Shown: positions 1 to 8,849 of the stretch, in pieces | How the letters are laid out: each line of letters begins with the position of its first letter | How positions within the stretch are numbered: the stretch's first letter is position 1 | Source of the DNA: an uncultured Holophagaceae bacterium | GTDB lineage: Bacteria > Acidobacteriota > Holophagae > Holophagales > Holophagaceae | Length of the DNA stretch: 64,000 bases | Direction of reading: 5' to 3' | NCBI GenBank assembly: GCA_903857495.1 | Contig: CAIOFF010000042.1 | Coordinates: 1-64,000 of the forward strand | Translations under genes and position numbers: made by a program | Notes under the pieces: model-generated | Told to the model about the DNA's origin: nothing | Databases searched by the model: none | What the model saw: the letters and a program-made list of their open reading frames with translations, nothing else

Positions 1-94
1 CTCGGGCGATCGCCCGAGGCTTGAACCCCAACTCCAGCTTCGCCTGGATCATTGCTCGTTCCTCGCAACTCAGATGTGTGTAGTGGTTTCCCAT
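1..94 (-). mobile_element. IS30-family transposase, N-terminal fragment cut by window edge
   Basis: The reverse strand reads in frame from an ATG at 94 to the window edge and gives 31 codons. The peptide begins MGNHYTHLSCEERAMI and continues to ...KPRAIAR. The pattern 'HLxxEERxxI...GxxxRxIA' is the N-terminal helix-turn-helix typical of IS30 transposases. The catalytic DDE part lies outside the window, so completeness cannot be judged. The neighbouring bases up to about 150 should hold the terminal inverted repeat. Confidence 0.75.
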
Positions 95-103
95 GCATCC
101 ATT

Positions 104-203
104 CTTTCTGAGGAATGTTGCACTTGGGAATTGAGCGCGCCATCTATTTATCATCTTTTATCATGCAGTTATCGGTGTTCATCGGTGTTAATGCAGTTGC
201 TCT
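104..203. other. Probable IS30 terminal end and short repeat phrase
   Basis: The stretch around 117-150 (TGTTGCACTTGGGAATTGAG region) lies just outside the transposase start, where an IS30 inverted repeat would be expected. The other end is not visible, so it cannot be confirmed. At about 172-193 the nonamer ATCGGTGTT occurs twice in tandem, separated by one base. This is the type of short intergenic phrase also seen elsewhere in the window. No gene is seen here. Confidence 0.35.
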
Positions 204-2150
204 TCAGCCGATGCCCCCACCCTGCAGCAGGCCCGCCACGGCGCCCCAGACCAGCTGGGCCCAGTAGTGGAAGCCGCGCCGCACGGGCTTCTGGGTGTAG
301 CTGGCGTGCAGGCGGTCCTTGAGGATCGGGTAGTTCCCGTCGGGATCCAGCACTGCCGCAGCCACCGGCGAGCTGAACTCGTAGGTGATCCAGCGGTCCT
401 GGCCGTCCCAGGTGAGGCGCTGCTCCTCCCTGTTCTCGAGGCGCACCCAGAGGGTGATGGGCAGCTTCAGGCCGCCCTTCCGCTCGAGGGTGATGGAACC
501 CACCCGGCCCGGCGCCGCGGGCTGCGGGGCCGCGAAGACCGGCGCCTTGTCCGAGAAGAGCCAGCCGCCCTCGGTGACCTCCCGGCTTTTCACGCCACTG
601 ATGACGTAGTCGAGGATGTCGGTGCCCTCGATGAAGTCCCGCCAGAATCCGCTCAGGTCCCGACCTGAGACCCGCTCGGCAATGCGCCGGAAGTCGGCGC
701 GGGTCGGGTGCTTGAAGGCCATCTCCTGGGTGTAGGCGCGCATGACCTGCTCCATCACGGGCCGCCCCAGCAGGGCCTCCAGCTGATTGAGCACCTGCGT
801 GGGCTTGGCGTAGGCGGTGATCCAATAGCTGGACGAGCTCAGGGTCTTGAACCCGAAGCGGGTCAGGGGATCGGCCGAGGGCTGCTGCCAGTAGCCGGCC
901 CACTCCCCGAAGTCCGTGGGCCACTGGAATCGACGGCTGCTCAGCAGCGCCTGGTAGCTGCGCGCAAGGGCCTTGTGGGTGAACCAGCTGGTCAACCCCT
1001 CATCGAGCCATGGCTCTTCGAACTCGTTGCTGGCGAGCATGCCGTAGAAGAACTGGTGGCCGTACTCATGGACCGTCACCAGCTCGGGTTCCACGCGCTG
1101 CTTCAGGGGGTCGAAGCGCACGGAGCTGGCAGTGATGAGCGTCGGGTATTCCATCCCATCGGCCCCAGTGGCTTCCTTGGGTGTGTCGATCACCGTCAGG
1201 GTCGGGTAGGGATACTTGAAGTACCACTCCTCACTCCAGCGCAGCGCATTCTCCACCGCCCGGCGCTGGCGCTGGAAGTTGCCGAGGTTGACGCCGTTGA
1301 TGTAGTAGAAGACCTGCACGCCGCGGTACTCGTACATCGCCGGGTGGCGCCAGCCCTCCCGGGGCATCACCGCCCAGGCGAAGTCGTGCACATCCTCCGC
1401 ATGCAGGCGCCAGATCACGTTCAGCGGCCGCTTCGGATCCAGCTCGACCTCGGTCACGAAGTTGGTCTGGGTGCCCGTGTGGGCCAGCCCCAGCGCGTTG
1501 GGCAGGGAGAGCGCCACGTCATAGACCCCGAAGTCCGCGAAGAACTCCGTGTTCCCGTGGTAGGCGTGGCAGTTCCAGCGGTCGCCCTGGTAGACGCCCA
1601 CCTTGGGGAACCACTGCCCCGACATGAGGAAGTCCTCAGCCCAGCCGCTACGGGCGAACACCTTCGGATAGCGGTTCTCCCAGGCGATCTCCACGTGGAT
1701 GGTCTCCCCCGGCGCCACCGCGCGGGGCAGCTTCAGCCAGCGGACCGTCTCGTCCTCGCCATCATGCCCCTCCAGGTCCCGGCCCTCCATGCGGACACTG
1801 GTCAGGCGGCAGTAGCCCCAGGAGGCCGGATCCGCAGGCCGCTCCTGTCGGTCCGGGCCCAGCTGACCGCCGCTCTCCTTCATGAAGCGGCTCTGGGGCC
1901 CCTTGAAGGCGTTGAGATACAGATGCAGCGGCAGCTCCTGCGTCGGCGCCGTGCCCGTGTTCCGCCAGGACAGCGTCTCCCGGCCCTCCAGCGCCTTGTG
2001 CTCGAAGTCCAGCGTCGCCTCGATGCGGTAGTTGGCGATTCGCGGCGACTTGGGCTTCTCGAACCACTTCTCTGTCGTCCAGGTTCTCGGACCCGCAGCC
2101 ATCCCCGCCGTGGCGCACATCACCAGCAGAGCCACCCAGCGCAGTCTCAT
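204..2150 (-). CDS. M1-family zinc aminopeptidase, exported
   Basis: A 648-residue protein with an N-terminal signal peptide (MRLRWVALLVMCATAGMAA). The zinc site is HEYGH at residues 361-365 with the third ligand Glu in WLDEG at 384, the HExxH-x18-E arrangement of gluzincins. The substrate-side motif appears as GMEYP, equivalent to GAMEN in classical M1 enzymes. It should trim peptides in the periplasm or at the outer surface. The start at 2150 was chosen because GGAGG lies six bases upstream and the signal sequence begins there; an earlier in-frame start adds ten unlikely residues. It is transcribed away from the tRNA. Confidence 0.88.
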   Translation of the reverse strand: MRLRWVALLVMCATAGMAAGPRTWTTEKWFEKPKSPRIANYRIEATLDFEHKALEGRETLSWRNTGTAPTQELPLHLYLNAFKGPQSRFMKESGGQLGPDRQERPADPASWGYCRLTSVRMEGRDLEGHDGEDETVRWLKLPRAVAPGETIHVEIAWENRYPKVFARSGWAEDFLMSGQWFPKVGVYQGDRWNCHAYHGNTEFFADFGVYDVALSLPNALGLAHTGTQTNFVTEVELDPKRPLNVIWRLHAEDVHDFAWAVMPREGWRHPAMYEYRGVQVFYYINGVNLGNFQRQRRAVENALRWSEEWYFKYPYPTLTVIDTPKEATGADGMEYPTLITASSVRFDPLKQRVEPELVTVHEYGHQFFYGMLASNEFEEPWLDEGLTSWFTHKALARSYQALLSSRRFQWPTDFGEWAGYWQQPSADPLTRFGFKTLSSSSYWITAYAKPTQVLNQLEALLGRPVMEQVMRAYTQEMAFKHPTRADFRRIAERVSGRDLSGFWRDFIEGTDILDYVISGVKSREVTEGGWLFSDKAPVFAAPQPAAPGRVGSITLERKGGLKLPITLWVRLENREEQRLTWDGQDRWITYEFSSPVAAAVLDPDGNYPILKDRLHASYTQKPVRRGFHYWAQLVWGAVAGLLQGGGIG

Positions 2151-2225
2151 CGAACCTCCAACCAGCCTCGAGCATATCAACTCCCCTTGCCATTGCCCCC
2201 ACCCCTGCTACACTCAAGTCCCTAC

Positions 2226-2340
<115 letters not shown>

Positions 2341-2343
<3 letters not shown>

Positions 2344-2707
2344 AAGCTCGGGCAGGATATGGACCTGCGAGTGGGATCGTGAAGGCGCCACTCGATGTGG
2401 CGCCGTAGCGAGACCGGGGGACGCGAAGCGGACCCAGTTCAAATCGAGACCGGGTGGGTCGCCCTGAGAGGCGGATGACGGCCAGGATTTGAACCTGCGA
2501 GGAGGCTCCGACTCCGCGATTGAGCGCGGCGAAGAGCGGGAGGCCAGCGCGGGGCGCTGGCCGTCAGGCGGAGGGATGTGGAGACGCGGCTAGATGCCGT
2601 GTCGGAGAAAGACCGGGGGACGCGAAGCGGACCCAGTTCAAATCGTGACTGAGTGGGTCGCCCCGAGAGGCGGATGACGGCCAAGCTTCAAACGGGAGAA
2701 AAGAACC
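2341..2707. repeat. tRNA-end-derived repeat block with a 74-bp direct repeat
   Basis: No gene is seen in this gap. Bases 2411-2484 and 2610-2683 are near-identical copies 199 bases apart, starting GACCGGGGGACGCGAAGC. Each copy contains GTTCAAATC, the T-arm core. Bases 2483-2500 are an exact inverted copy of the tRNA T arm at 2273-2290, and 2352-2371 is a second inverted copy with two mismatches. The block therefore appears to derive from duplicated and inverted 3' ends of the initiator tRNA gene. Confidence 0.75.
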
Positions 2708-3841
2708 CTACGCCTTCACCCCTTCCCTCCCAAACCGCCGCCCCACCTTCTTCTCAATCACCGCCAAGTGCGCTTCCTCGTCCGGCCCCACGAGGCTGAT
2801 GGCAAGCCCGCCCAGGCCCGCCCGCCCCGTGCGGCCGCTGCGGTGCACGTAGTCCTTGGGCGACCGCGGCAGGTCGTAGTGGATGACGCAGGCCAAGCCG
2901 CTGATGTCGATGCCCCGGGCGATGAGATCGGTGGCAACGAGGATGCGGAGGCGGCCGCTGCGGAACTGATCCAGGGCATCCGTGCGGGCGCTCATGCTCT
3001 TGTCACCGTGCAGCGAGAGGGCCCGGATGCCGCTGTTGCCCAGCTTGCGCACCACGTTGTCCGCCCGCCGACCCGAGGCCACGAACACGAGCACCTGGGG
3101 CCAGGTCTCCCGAGCCAGCAGCTCCCGCAGGAAGGGGCCCTTGTGCTCCTGGGGGACGAGGTAGGCCCGCTCCTCGATGGCCACCGCCAGCTCCGGCGAG
3201 GCCTCCACCAGGAGGTGCTGCGGCGCTTTCAGGAAGAGCTGGATGACCTCCTGGACGGCGGTGTTCATGGTCGCGGAGAACATGAGCGTCTGGCGCCGGG
3301 CGGGCAGCTGCCGCAGCAGATCCTGCATCTCGTCGCGGAAGCCGAGTTCCAGCAGTTTGTCCGCTTCATCGAGGACCAGGTGCTGCAGGCCTGCCAGGCT
3401 CAGGGCGTTGTTGCGCACCAGCTCCAGCAATCGGCCCGGCGTGGCGATGACTAGGTCGGCGCCGCCCCGCAGGGCCAGCATCTGCGGATTCACGGAGACG
3501 CCGCCAAAGGCCACCTGGATCTTCAGGGGATGGGGCAGGTGCTTCGCCAGCTCCGCGGCCCTCGCCCGGACCTGCGCCGCCAGCTCCCGGGTCGGCACCA
3601 GGACCAGCGCCCGCGTCGGGTTGCCCGGCAGGCGACCAGGGCCGCCCTTCACCAGCAGGTGCAGGAGGGGCGCGAGGAAGGCCACCGTCTTCCCGGAGCC
3701 CGTGGGCGCCTGCACCACCAGGTCCTGGCCCGCGAGGACCACAGGAATGGTCCGTTCCTGGACCGGGAAGGGCTGGGTGTAGCCCAGGGCCTGGAGGGCG
3801 CGCTCAAGCTCGGGGCCGAGCAGCAGGGGGGAGAAAGGCAA
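2708..3841 (-). CDS. DEAD-box ATP-dependent RNA helicase, RhlE-like
   Basis: A 377-residue helicase core with little beyond it. Visible motifs in order: Q-motif region (FPVQERT, about 25-31), Walker A APTGSGKT at 45-52, PTRELA, TPGRL, DEAD in VLDEADKLL near 155, SAT, ATDLIARGIDI and HRSGRTGRAG. It unwinds short RNA duplexes in ribosome assembly or RNA turnover. RhlE-type proteins often have a basic C-terminal tail; it is missing here. The start is TTG at 3841, preceded by AGGAG eight bases upstream. The exact paralogue cannot be set from sequence alone. Confidence 0.88.
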   Translation of the reverse strand: MPFSPLLLGPELERALQALGYTQPFPVQERTIPVVLAGQDLVVQAPTGSGKTVAFLAPLLHLLVKGGPGRLPGNPTRALVLVPTRELAAQVRARAAELAKHLPHPLKIQVAFGGVSVNPQMLALRGGADLVIATPGRLLELVRNNALSLAGLQHLVLDEADKLLELGFRDEMQDLLRQLPARRQTLMFSATMNTAVQEVIQLFLKAPQHLLVEASPELAVAIEERAYLVPQEHKGPFLRELLARETWPQVLVFVASGRRADNVVRKLGNSGIRALSLHGDKSMSARTDALDQFRSGRLRILVATDLIARGIDISGLACVIHYDLPRSPKDYVHRSGRTGRAGLGGLAISLVGPDEEAHLAVIEKKVGRRFGREGVKA

Positions 3842-3952
3842 GGTCAGGACTCCTTTCGCTCAACACCCCGACCTGAGGCTGCGAAGCTCCTCCACAGTAT
3901 CCCCGGTCCCGGTGTCGAAGGGTCACTGGGAGCGCGGCGGGCCTTGAATCGC

Positions 3953-4684
3953 CTAGACCAGCTGCTCCCGCAGCAGGGCGACTTCGGCCTGGGCGGCCGA
4001 GAGCTCAAGGTCGATCCGCGCATTACGCTCAACCCCGGCGACGGCCTGCCGATGCAGCGCATCGCGCTTGCCCAGGGCAACCACCTTCCTCCTCACGACC
4101 ATCGCGTAGAGCTGCCAGCCCACGAACAGGAAGAGCACCTGCACGAAGATCTTGAAGAAGCAAGGAACCACCGCCAGCACAATCAGCAAGACCTTGACGA
4201 GCTTGGAGACCCGGGCGGTATCCCTGATCCGCTGCTGGATGCCCCGGATCTCAGCCCACAGCTGATCGGCGGTCAGGCCGCGAACCGGGAGGTTCGCCTC
4301 GGGGATGCGGGTGCCTGCCAGGGTCTCGACCCTTTGCAGGGCCCCCTCGAGCTGGACCTCAACCTGGAGCCTGCCGCAGAAGTCGCACCGCTGGTGCTGG
4401 GCCGGGAACTCCTGGTGGCAGCAGAGGCAGGAGCGCACGAGGGAGTGCCCCTGCTGGCAGAACCGGGCCTCCTTCAGAACCACCTGACCGCAGGAGGCGC
4501 AGACCTTCTCGCCACTCTTCAGCAGGGCCTCGGTCAGCACCAGGTTCCGGTTGATGACCAGGAGGGACGTGGCTTGGCAGTGGGAGCAGCGGAACTCGGC
4601 CCCGAAGGAGAGCTCCCGGGGCGGGTTGCTGGACACGGCCCCACAGGAGGGGCAGCGCAGCGGAATGATCTCAAACGAAGCCAA
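3953..4684 (-). CDS. Multi-zinc-ribbon membrane protein of unknown function
   Basis: A 243-residue protein. The N-terminal half carries several CxxC pairs: C11-C14 with C33-C36, then CASC, CQQGH, CLCC and CDFC, enough for about three zinc ribbons. Around 164-195 there are one or two hydrophobic segments (VLLIVLAVVPCFFKIF...), followed by a helical, charged tail. It looks like a cytosolic zinc module tethered to the inner membrane. The start is TTG with GGAGG four bases upstream. I do not recognise the family. It lies 111 bases upstream of the helicase in the same direction. Confidence 0.7.
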   Translation of the reverse strand: MASFEIIPLRCPSCGAVSSNPPRELSFGAEFRCSHCQATSLLVINRNLVLTEALLKSGEKVCASCGQVVLKEARFCQQGHSLVRSCLCCHQEFPAQHQRCDFCGRLQVEVQLEGALQRVETLAGTRIPEANLPVRGLTADQLWAEIRGIQQRIRDTARVSKLVKVLLIVLAVVPCFFKIFVQVLFLFVGWQLYAMVVRRKVVALGKRDALHRQAVAGVERNARIDLELSAAQAEVALLREQLV

Positions 4685-4745
4685 ACCCCCTCCAGAGGAC
4701 TCATCGGAATGCCTTAATACACAACATCTTACAAAATAAGTAGCC

Positions 4746-5216
4746 CTACCGGCCAGCCAGGATCTGCCCTGCCTCCACCGCCTTGATCCCCAGCGTCGAG
4801 GCGGCCTGCTCCAGGGACCAGCCGGATTCCACGGCCCCCGCGACGAAGGCCCACCGGGCGTCCCGCAGGGTGGTGGCCGTGTGCCCGTCCCCTTGCCCGT
4901 CCTCGGCCAGCAGCGCCTTGAACAGCAGCCGCTCCAGGGGGGCCGTCAGCACGGGGGGTACCTGGCCCTTGACCTTCGCGGCTACCGCCAGGGACCGCAC
5001 GACACCATCCTCCTGGTGGATCAGGCCCCGGCGCTGGAGCTTCAGCAGCGTGCCGTAGAGCCGCCGTGCCAGGCGGCCCTTGGCGCCCCGGCTGGACCGC
5101 TTGCTCACCAGCAGCGCGGCGAAGTGATCCAGCAGGGCCCGCCGGACCACCCCGTCGGGATAGACCTCCACCAGCACCTGCCGCACCCAGGCCCCGCTCA
5201 GTCGGCCGACGGCCAT
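4746..5216 (-). CDS. Uncharacterised 156-residue protein
   Basis: The start overlaps the end of the upstream helix-turn-helix gene by 19 bases, so the two are probably translated together. The protein is largely helical and basic in its middle (SKRSSRGAKGRLARRLYG). The C-terminal piece SLEQAASTLGIKAVEAG could form a second helix-turn-helix. No enzymatic motif is visible. It may be a partner of the preceding regulator, which is inferred only from overlap. Confidence 0.6.
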   Translation of the reverse strand: MAVGRLSGAWVRQVLVEVYPDGVVRRALLDHFAALLVSKRSSRGAKGRLARRLYGTLLKLQRRGLIHQEDGVVRSLAVAAKVKGQVPPVLTAPLERLLFKALLAEDGQGDGHTATTLRDARWAFVAGAVESGWSLEQAASTLGIKAVEAGQILAGR

Positions 5217-5668
5217 GTCTGCCCCATCTCGGCCTTCAGCTGTTCGAAGGCATCCAGCAGGGTCCCGGGTACGCCAATGGGGCTCGGGGCGTAGTGCCAG
5301 CGGGACCCGGTCATGGACCCTTCCCCCCGGGGGGGGCGCCGACGGGCGCCGCCCTCCCTGACATTGGCATCGCTCTCCCGCAGGGCGACGGGATCGCCCC
5401 CCTCCTGTAGCAGGCGGCGCTCCACGGGGTCCCGGGGCTTCCGGGCGGCGCTCTCAGCCAGTCGCTTCCCGTAGCTGTTCAGGACGGACTCCAGTGCAAT
5501 CGCAGGGCGCGCCCGGTTCTCCTGGATCCGCCGGAGGGCCTCCAGGGCCCGCTGGACCGTGGCAGGACGCAGGCGCCGGAAGGGCTGTTCCTGGCGGCTC
5601 AGCATCGGCTGGCTGACCTGCATGGCGAAGGCCAGATCCGCCTGGGTGATGCCTGCCGAGTCAGGCAC
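5198..5668 (-). CDS. Helix-turn-helix (XRE-like) regulator overlapping the permease stop
   Basis: The GTG start at 5668 overlaps the permease stop codon (GTGCCTGA), which is why it was chosen. The N-terminal region ITQADLAFAMQVSQPMLSRQ (residues 7-26) fits an XRE/Cro-type helix-turn-helix. The middle is polar and charged, and the C terminus (TLLDAFEQLKAEMG) is helical. Length is 156 residues. The direct coupling to an amino-acid permease suggests control of transport or response to the transported compound, but no effector domain is seen. Confidence 0.6.
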   Translation of the reverse strand: MPDSAGITQADLAFAMQVSQPMLSRQEQPFRRLRPATVQRALEALRRIQENRARPAIALESVLNSYGKRLAESAARKPRDPVERRLLQEGGDPVALRESDANVREGGARRRPPRGEGSMTGSRWHYAPSPIGVPGTLLDAFEQLKAEMGQTWPSAD

Positions 5669-7067
5669 GCCGCTCACCCCGGTTCGCCAGCTGGTAGAAG
5701 GGCAGGCCCAGCAGCACCAGCACGAGCCCGGGCCAGGTGTAGCTGGGGCGGTAGAGCAGGAGGCCCACCAGGATCGCGACGCAGCCGGCGATGTAGAGGG
5801 CGGGCGTGACCGGGTAGCCCCAGGCGCGGTAGGGCCGGGGCAGGTCCGGGCGGGTGCGGCGCAGGACGAAGACACCGACCACCGTGAGGACGAAGAAGAG
5901 CAGCTCCGCAAAGATCAGGAAGTCCAGCAGCTGGTTGTAGGTGCCGGAGAGGGCCAGGACGCCCGTCCAGAGGGCCTGGATGACCAGGGCCGCCGCGGGC
6001 ACGCCCCGGGCGCTCAGGCGCTCCGCGGAGCGGAAGAAGAGGCCGTCCGCGGCCATGGCCTGGTAGATCCGGGGGGAGGCGAGGATGGCCCCGTTCAGGT
6101 AGCCCACCATGGAGACCAGGATGGCGCCGGCCATGATCATCCCCGCCCGGGGACCCAGCAGGACGCGGAGGGTCTCCGTCGCGACCCGGCCTGCGGGGGC
6201 CGTGGCGATCCCCGTGGGGCCGAGGATGTGCAGGTAGGCCAGGTTCGCCAGCAGGTAGAGACCCACCACCATGCAGACCCCCAGGACAAGGCTCAGGGGT
6301 AGCGTCCGCCCGGGATCGCGGACCTCGCCCCCGATGTAGGGGAGGTAGTTCCAGCCGCCGGTGGCGAAGAGGCTGCCCACCTGGGCCACCAGGAAGGCCC
6401 CCAGCAGGGGTAGCCCCGGCCCGCCGCCCGTGAAAGGGCCTGGGTTCGGCACGGTGAGGGGATGCATGAAGAGGCCCAGCAGGATCAGGCCCGCGAGGGC
6501 CCCCAGCTTGGCCAGGGTGATGATGCTCTGCACCCGGGCGCCCATGCGGATGCCCTGGAGGTTCACCCAGGTCAGCAGCACCACCAGGACCAGGCCCACG
6601 GCCCGAGCAGAGGTCAGCCCCAGTGCCCAGGGGCCCAGGACGAACGACCCCACGTGCATCTCGCCGATGCGGACGGGCGGCAGCAGCCAGTGGGCATCGC
6701 TGAAGAAGGGCAGGAAGCTGCCCAGGACATAGCCGAAGGCGCTGGCGACAGCGGCGATGGACCCGCACTCGATGATGGCGAAGGTGGTCCAGCCGAAGAG
6801 GAAGGCGACCCGGCGACCGAAGGCCTCCTTCAGATACAGGTAGGGTCCGCCAGCTTCCGGATACATGGCGGCCAGCTCGCCGAAGGAGAGCACCCCCATG
6901 AGGGTCAGGAAGCCCGTGAAGGCCCAGGTGACCAGGAGGAAGGCCCCGCTGCGGCCAGTCTGCACAATCTCGGAGGGGACGACGAAGATGCCGCTGCCGA
7001 TCATGCACCCGGCGATCAGCATCGTCGCCCCGAACAGGCCCACTTCCCGTCGGTAGCCCGTGGTCAT
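5661..7067 (-). CDS. APC-superfamily amino-acid permease
   Basis: A 468-residue inner-membrane protein with about twelve hydrophobic segments. The first segment contains GSGIF (in AGCMIGSGIFVVPSE), the backbone-binding motif of amino acid-polyamine-organocation transporters. TM2 has FGELAAMYPEAGGPYLYLKE, also characteristic of the family. It should exchange or import amino acids; the substrate cannot be told. It is the first gene of a three-gene overlapping minus-strand unit. The start has GAGG upstream. Confidence 0.88.
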   Translation of the reverse strand: MTTGYRREVGLFGATMLIAGCMIGSGIFVVPSEIVQTGRSGAFLLVTWAFTGFLTLMGVLSFGELAAMYPEAGGPYLYLKEAFGRRVAFLFGWTTFAIIECGSIAAVASAFGYVLGSFLPFFSDAHWLLPPVRIGEMHVGSFVLGPWALGLTSARAVGLVLVVLLTWVNLQGIRMGARVQSIITLAKLGALAGLILLGLFMHPLTVPNPGPFTGGGPGLPLLGAFLVAQVGSLFATGGWNYLPYIGGEVRDPGRTLPLSLVLGVCMVVGLYLLANLAYLHILGPTGIATAPAGRVATETLRVLLGPRAGMIMAGAILVSMVGYLNGAILASPRIYQAMAADGLFFRSAERLSARGVPAAALVIQALWTGVLALSGTYNQLLDFLIFAELLFFVLTVVGVFVLRRTRPDLPRPYRAWGYPVTPALYIAGCVAILVGLLLYRPSYTWPGLVLVLLGLPFYQLANRGERRA

Positions 7068-7159
7068 CGGCGCCTCTGCCCATCCTGAAGCGGGATCCCA
7101 CCATGGGAGCCGGGATCGTGAGTGGTTGGTCCCAGGATCTGGTCAAGGTCCCGAGCGCG

Positions 7160-8077
7160 TCAAGGCATGGCCGTTTCCCCCGCCAGGAAGGGCAGGACCT
7201 CCGCCAGCAGCTCTTCGGGGACTTCTTCGGGCAGGTAGTGGCCACAGGCGAGGGGCCTTCCCTGCACATTTAGCGCGGCCCGGCGCCATTCCACCAGGGG
7301 CTCGAAGCAGCGGTGGACAGCCCCCCGGCTGCCCCAGAGGACCTGCAGCGGCGCGGCCACCCGATGGCCGAGGGTGCGGTCTGCCCGGTCGTGGTCCAGG
7401 TCCACCGAAGCCGAGGCCCGGTAGTCTTCGCAGAGGCCGTGGGCACTGCCGGGCACGCTCAGGCAGCGGGTGTACTCGGCCAGGGCCCGGGGATCGAAGG
7501 GGGCCAGACCGGCGCTCCGGCGCCCCATGACTTCCCGGATGTAGGCAGCAGGATCCGCCTCGATGAGGCGCTCGGGCAGCGGGGCCGGCTGGATGAGAAA
7601 GAACCAGTGCCAGTAGGCCCGGGCGAAGGCCTCCGTGGTCTGCTCGTACATGGCCAGGGTCGGGGCGATGTCCAGCAGCACCAGGCGACTCACCGCCGCT
7701 TCGTGGTCCAGGGCGAGCCGGTGCGCCACCCGCGCGCCACGGTCATGGGCCAGCACAGCGAAGCGGGCATGGCCGAGGGCCTGCATCAAGGTGAGCTGGT
7801 CCTGGGCCAGGACGCGCTTGCTGTAGGCGAGGTGCTCCTCGTCGCCCAAAGGCTTGGAGGAATCGCCATAGCCCCGCAGATCGGCCATCACCAGGGTGAA
7901 GCGCTTCGCCAGCTCGGGCGCCACCTTGTGCCAGATGGCGTGGGTCTGCGGGTGGCCGTGCAGCAGCAGCAGGGGCGGCCCCTGGCCCCCCGTGACGGCG
8001 TGGATGGCCACACCCTCGTCGGTCGGCACCAAAAGCGACTCGAAACCCGGGAAAAGTGTAGGATCGCCGCAGCGCAT
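7160..8077 (-). CDS. Alpha/beta hydrolase of the fluoroacetate/haloacetate dehalogenase type
   Basis: A 305-residue alpha/beta hydrolase. HGHPQTHAIW forms the oxyanion region. The nucleophile elbow reads HDRGAR, with D112 nucleophile and R113/R116 in the positions of the carboxylate-binding arginines of fluoroacetate dehalogenase (Asp110, Arg111, Arg114). D136 and the H157-W158 pair in AYWHWFF match the acid and halide-binding residues of that family with the same offset of two. The catalytic His is in CGHYLPEE near the C terminus. It would convert 2-haloacids to 2-hydroxyacids. The ATG at 8077 begins the conserved region. Confidence 0.8.
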   Translation of the reverse strand: MRCGDPTLFPGFESLLVPTDEGVAIHAVTGGQGPPLLLLHGHPQTHAIWHKVAPELAKRFTLVMADLRGYGDSSKPLGDEEHLAYSKRVLAQDQLTLMQALGHARFAVLAHDRGARVAHRLALDHEAAVSRLVLLDIAPTLAMYEQTTEAFARAYWHWFFLIQPAPLPERLIEADPAAYIREVMGRRSAGLAPFDPRALAEYTRCLSVPGSAHGLCEDYRASASVDLDHDRADRTLGHRVAAPLQVLWGSRGAVHRCFEPLVEWRRAALNVQGRPLACGHYLPEEVPEELLAEVLPFLAGETAMP

Positions 8078-8272
8078 GGTCAGACCTCTGAGCGTTGATT
8101 CTCTCCCCGCCGCGCCGCCCAAAACATGGGAAAGAACTCGTTATCAGGAGTCCTGCCGTGCCGTCAGGCCCTCTGCGGGCCTTGGGGGTCGCCCCGAAAC
8201 CTCCGCGAATGGATTGTGGAGAGGGCCTGCCGGACCGACATTGTTCCTGCCCTTTCCCCGAAGGAGGCAGCG

Positions 8273-8728
8273 ATGCTCACTCCCCGCCTGAAAGCTTTCC
8301 TGGAGAACCACCACGTGGCCTACAGCGCCATGCTCCACCGTCCCGCCTACACGGCCATGGAAGTGGCCCAAGCCCTGCACGTGCCGGGGCAGGACATGGC
8401 CAAGACCGTGATCGTGGACCTGGACGGCCAGCTCGCCATGGCCGTGCTCCCCGGCACGCGCCACGTCAGCCTGGCCAAGCTGGAGCACGCCACCGGTGCC
8501 CAGCATGCCCGTATCGCCCGTGAAGGCGAGTTCCGCTTCGATTTCCCCGACTGCGAGGTGGGCGCCATGCCGCCCTTCGGCAACCTCTTCAACATGGAGG
8601 TGCTGGTGGATCCACAGCTGGCGAAGGACAAAGAGATCGTCTTCAACGGCGGCGACCACACCGAGGCAGTGCGGATGTCCTACCAGGACTTCGCGCGCCT
8701 GGTACACCCCAGGATCATGGAGATGTAA
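8273..8728 (+). CDS. YbaK/EbsC-family aminoacyl-tRNA deacylase
   Basis: A 151-residue single-domain protein. It opens with MLTPRLKAFLENHHVAY and shows AKTVIVDLDG and GAMPPFGNLF, the pattern of the YbaK/ProX editing domain that removes wrongly attached amino acids from tRNA in trans. An AAGGAGG site lies five bases before the ATG. Which mischarged tRNA it hydrolyses cannot be read from sequence. It stands alone between two oppositely oriented or separate units. Confidence 0.85.
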   Translation: MLTPRLKAFLENHHVAYSAMLHRPAYTAMEVAQALHVPGQDMAKTVIVDLDGQLAMAVLPGTRHVSLAKLEHATGAQHARIAREGEFRFDFPDCEVGAMPPFGNLFNMEVLVDPQLAKDKEIVFNGGDHTEAVRMSYQDFARLVHPRIMEM

Positions 8729-8849
8729 GCGGATTGGGGGCCTTCTTGCCCCTGCTGCTTGAGTGATCGGATCCGACAGCGCAGGCCCGGCCGCCTTCCC
8801 CCTCGAGGGCGGTCGGGTCTGCACTCGGTAGCGGCTGACCGCAGGGGAT

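Noticed and set aside
8123-8272. Longer start for the YbaK gene from 8126
   Set aside because: The upstream extension has no family similarity, while AAGGAGG sits directly before the ATG at 8273.
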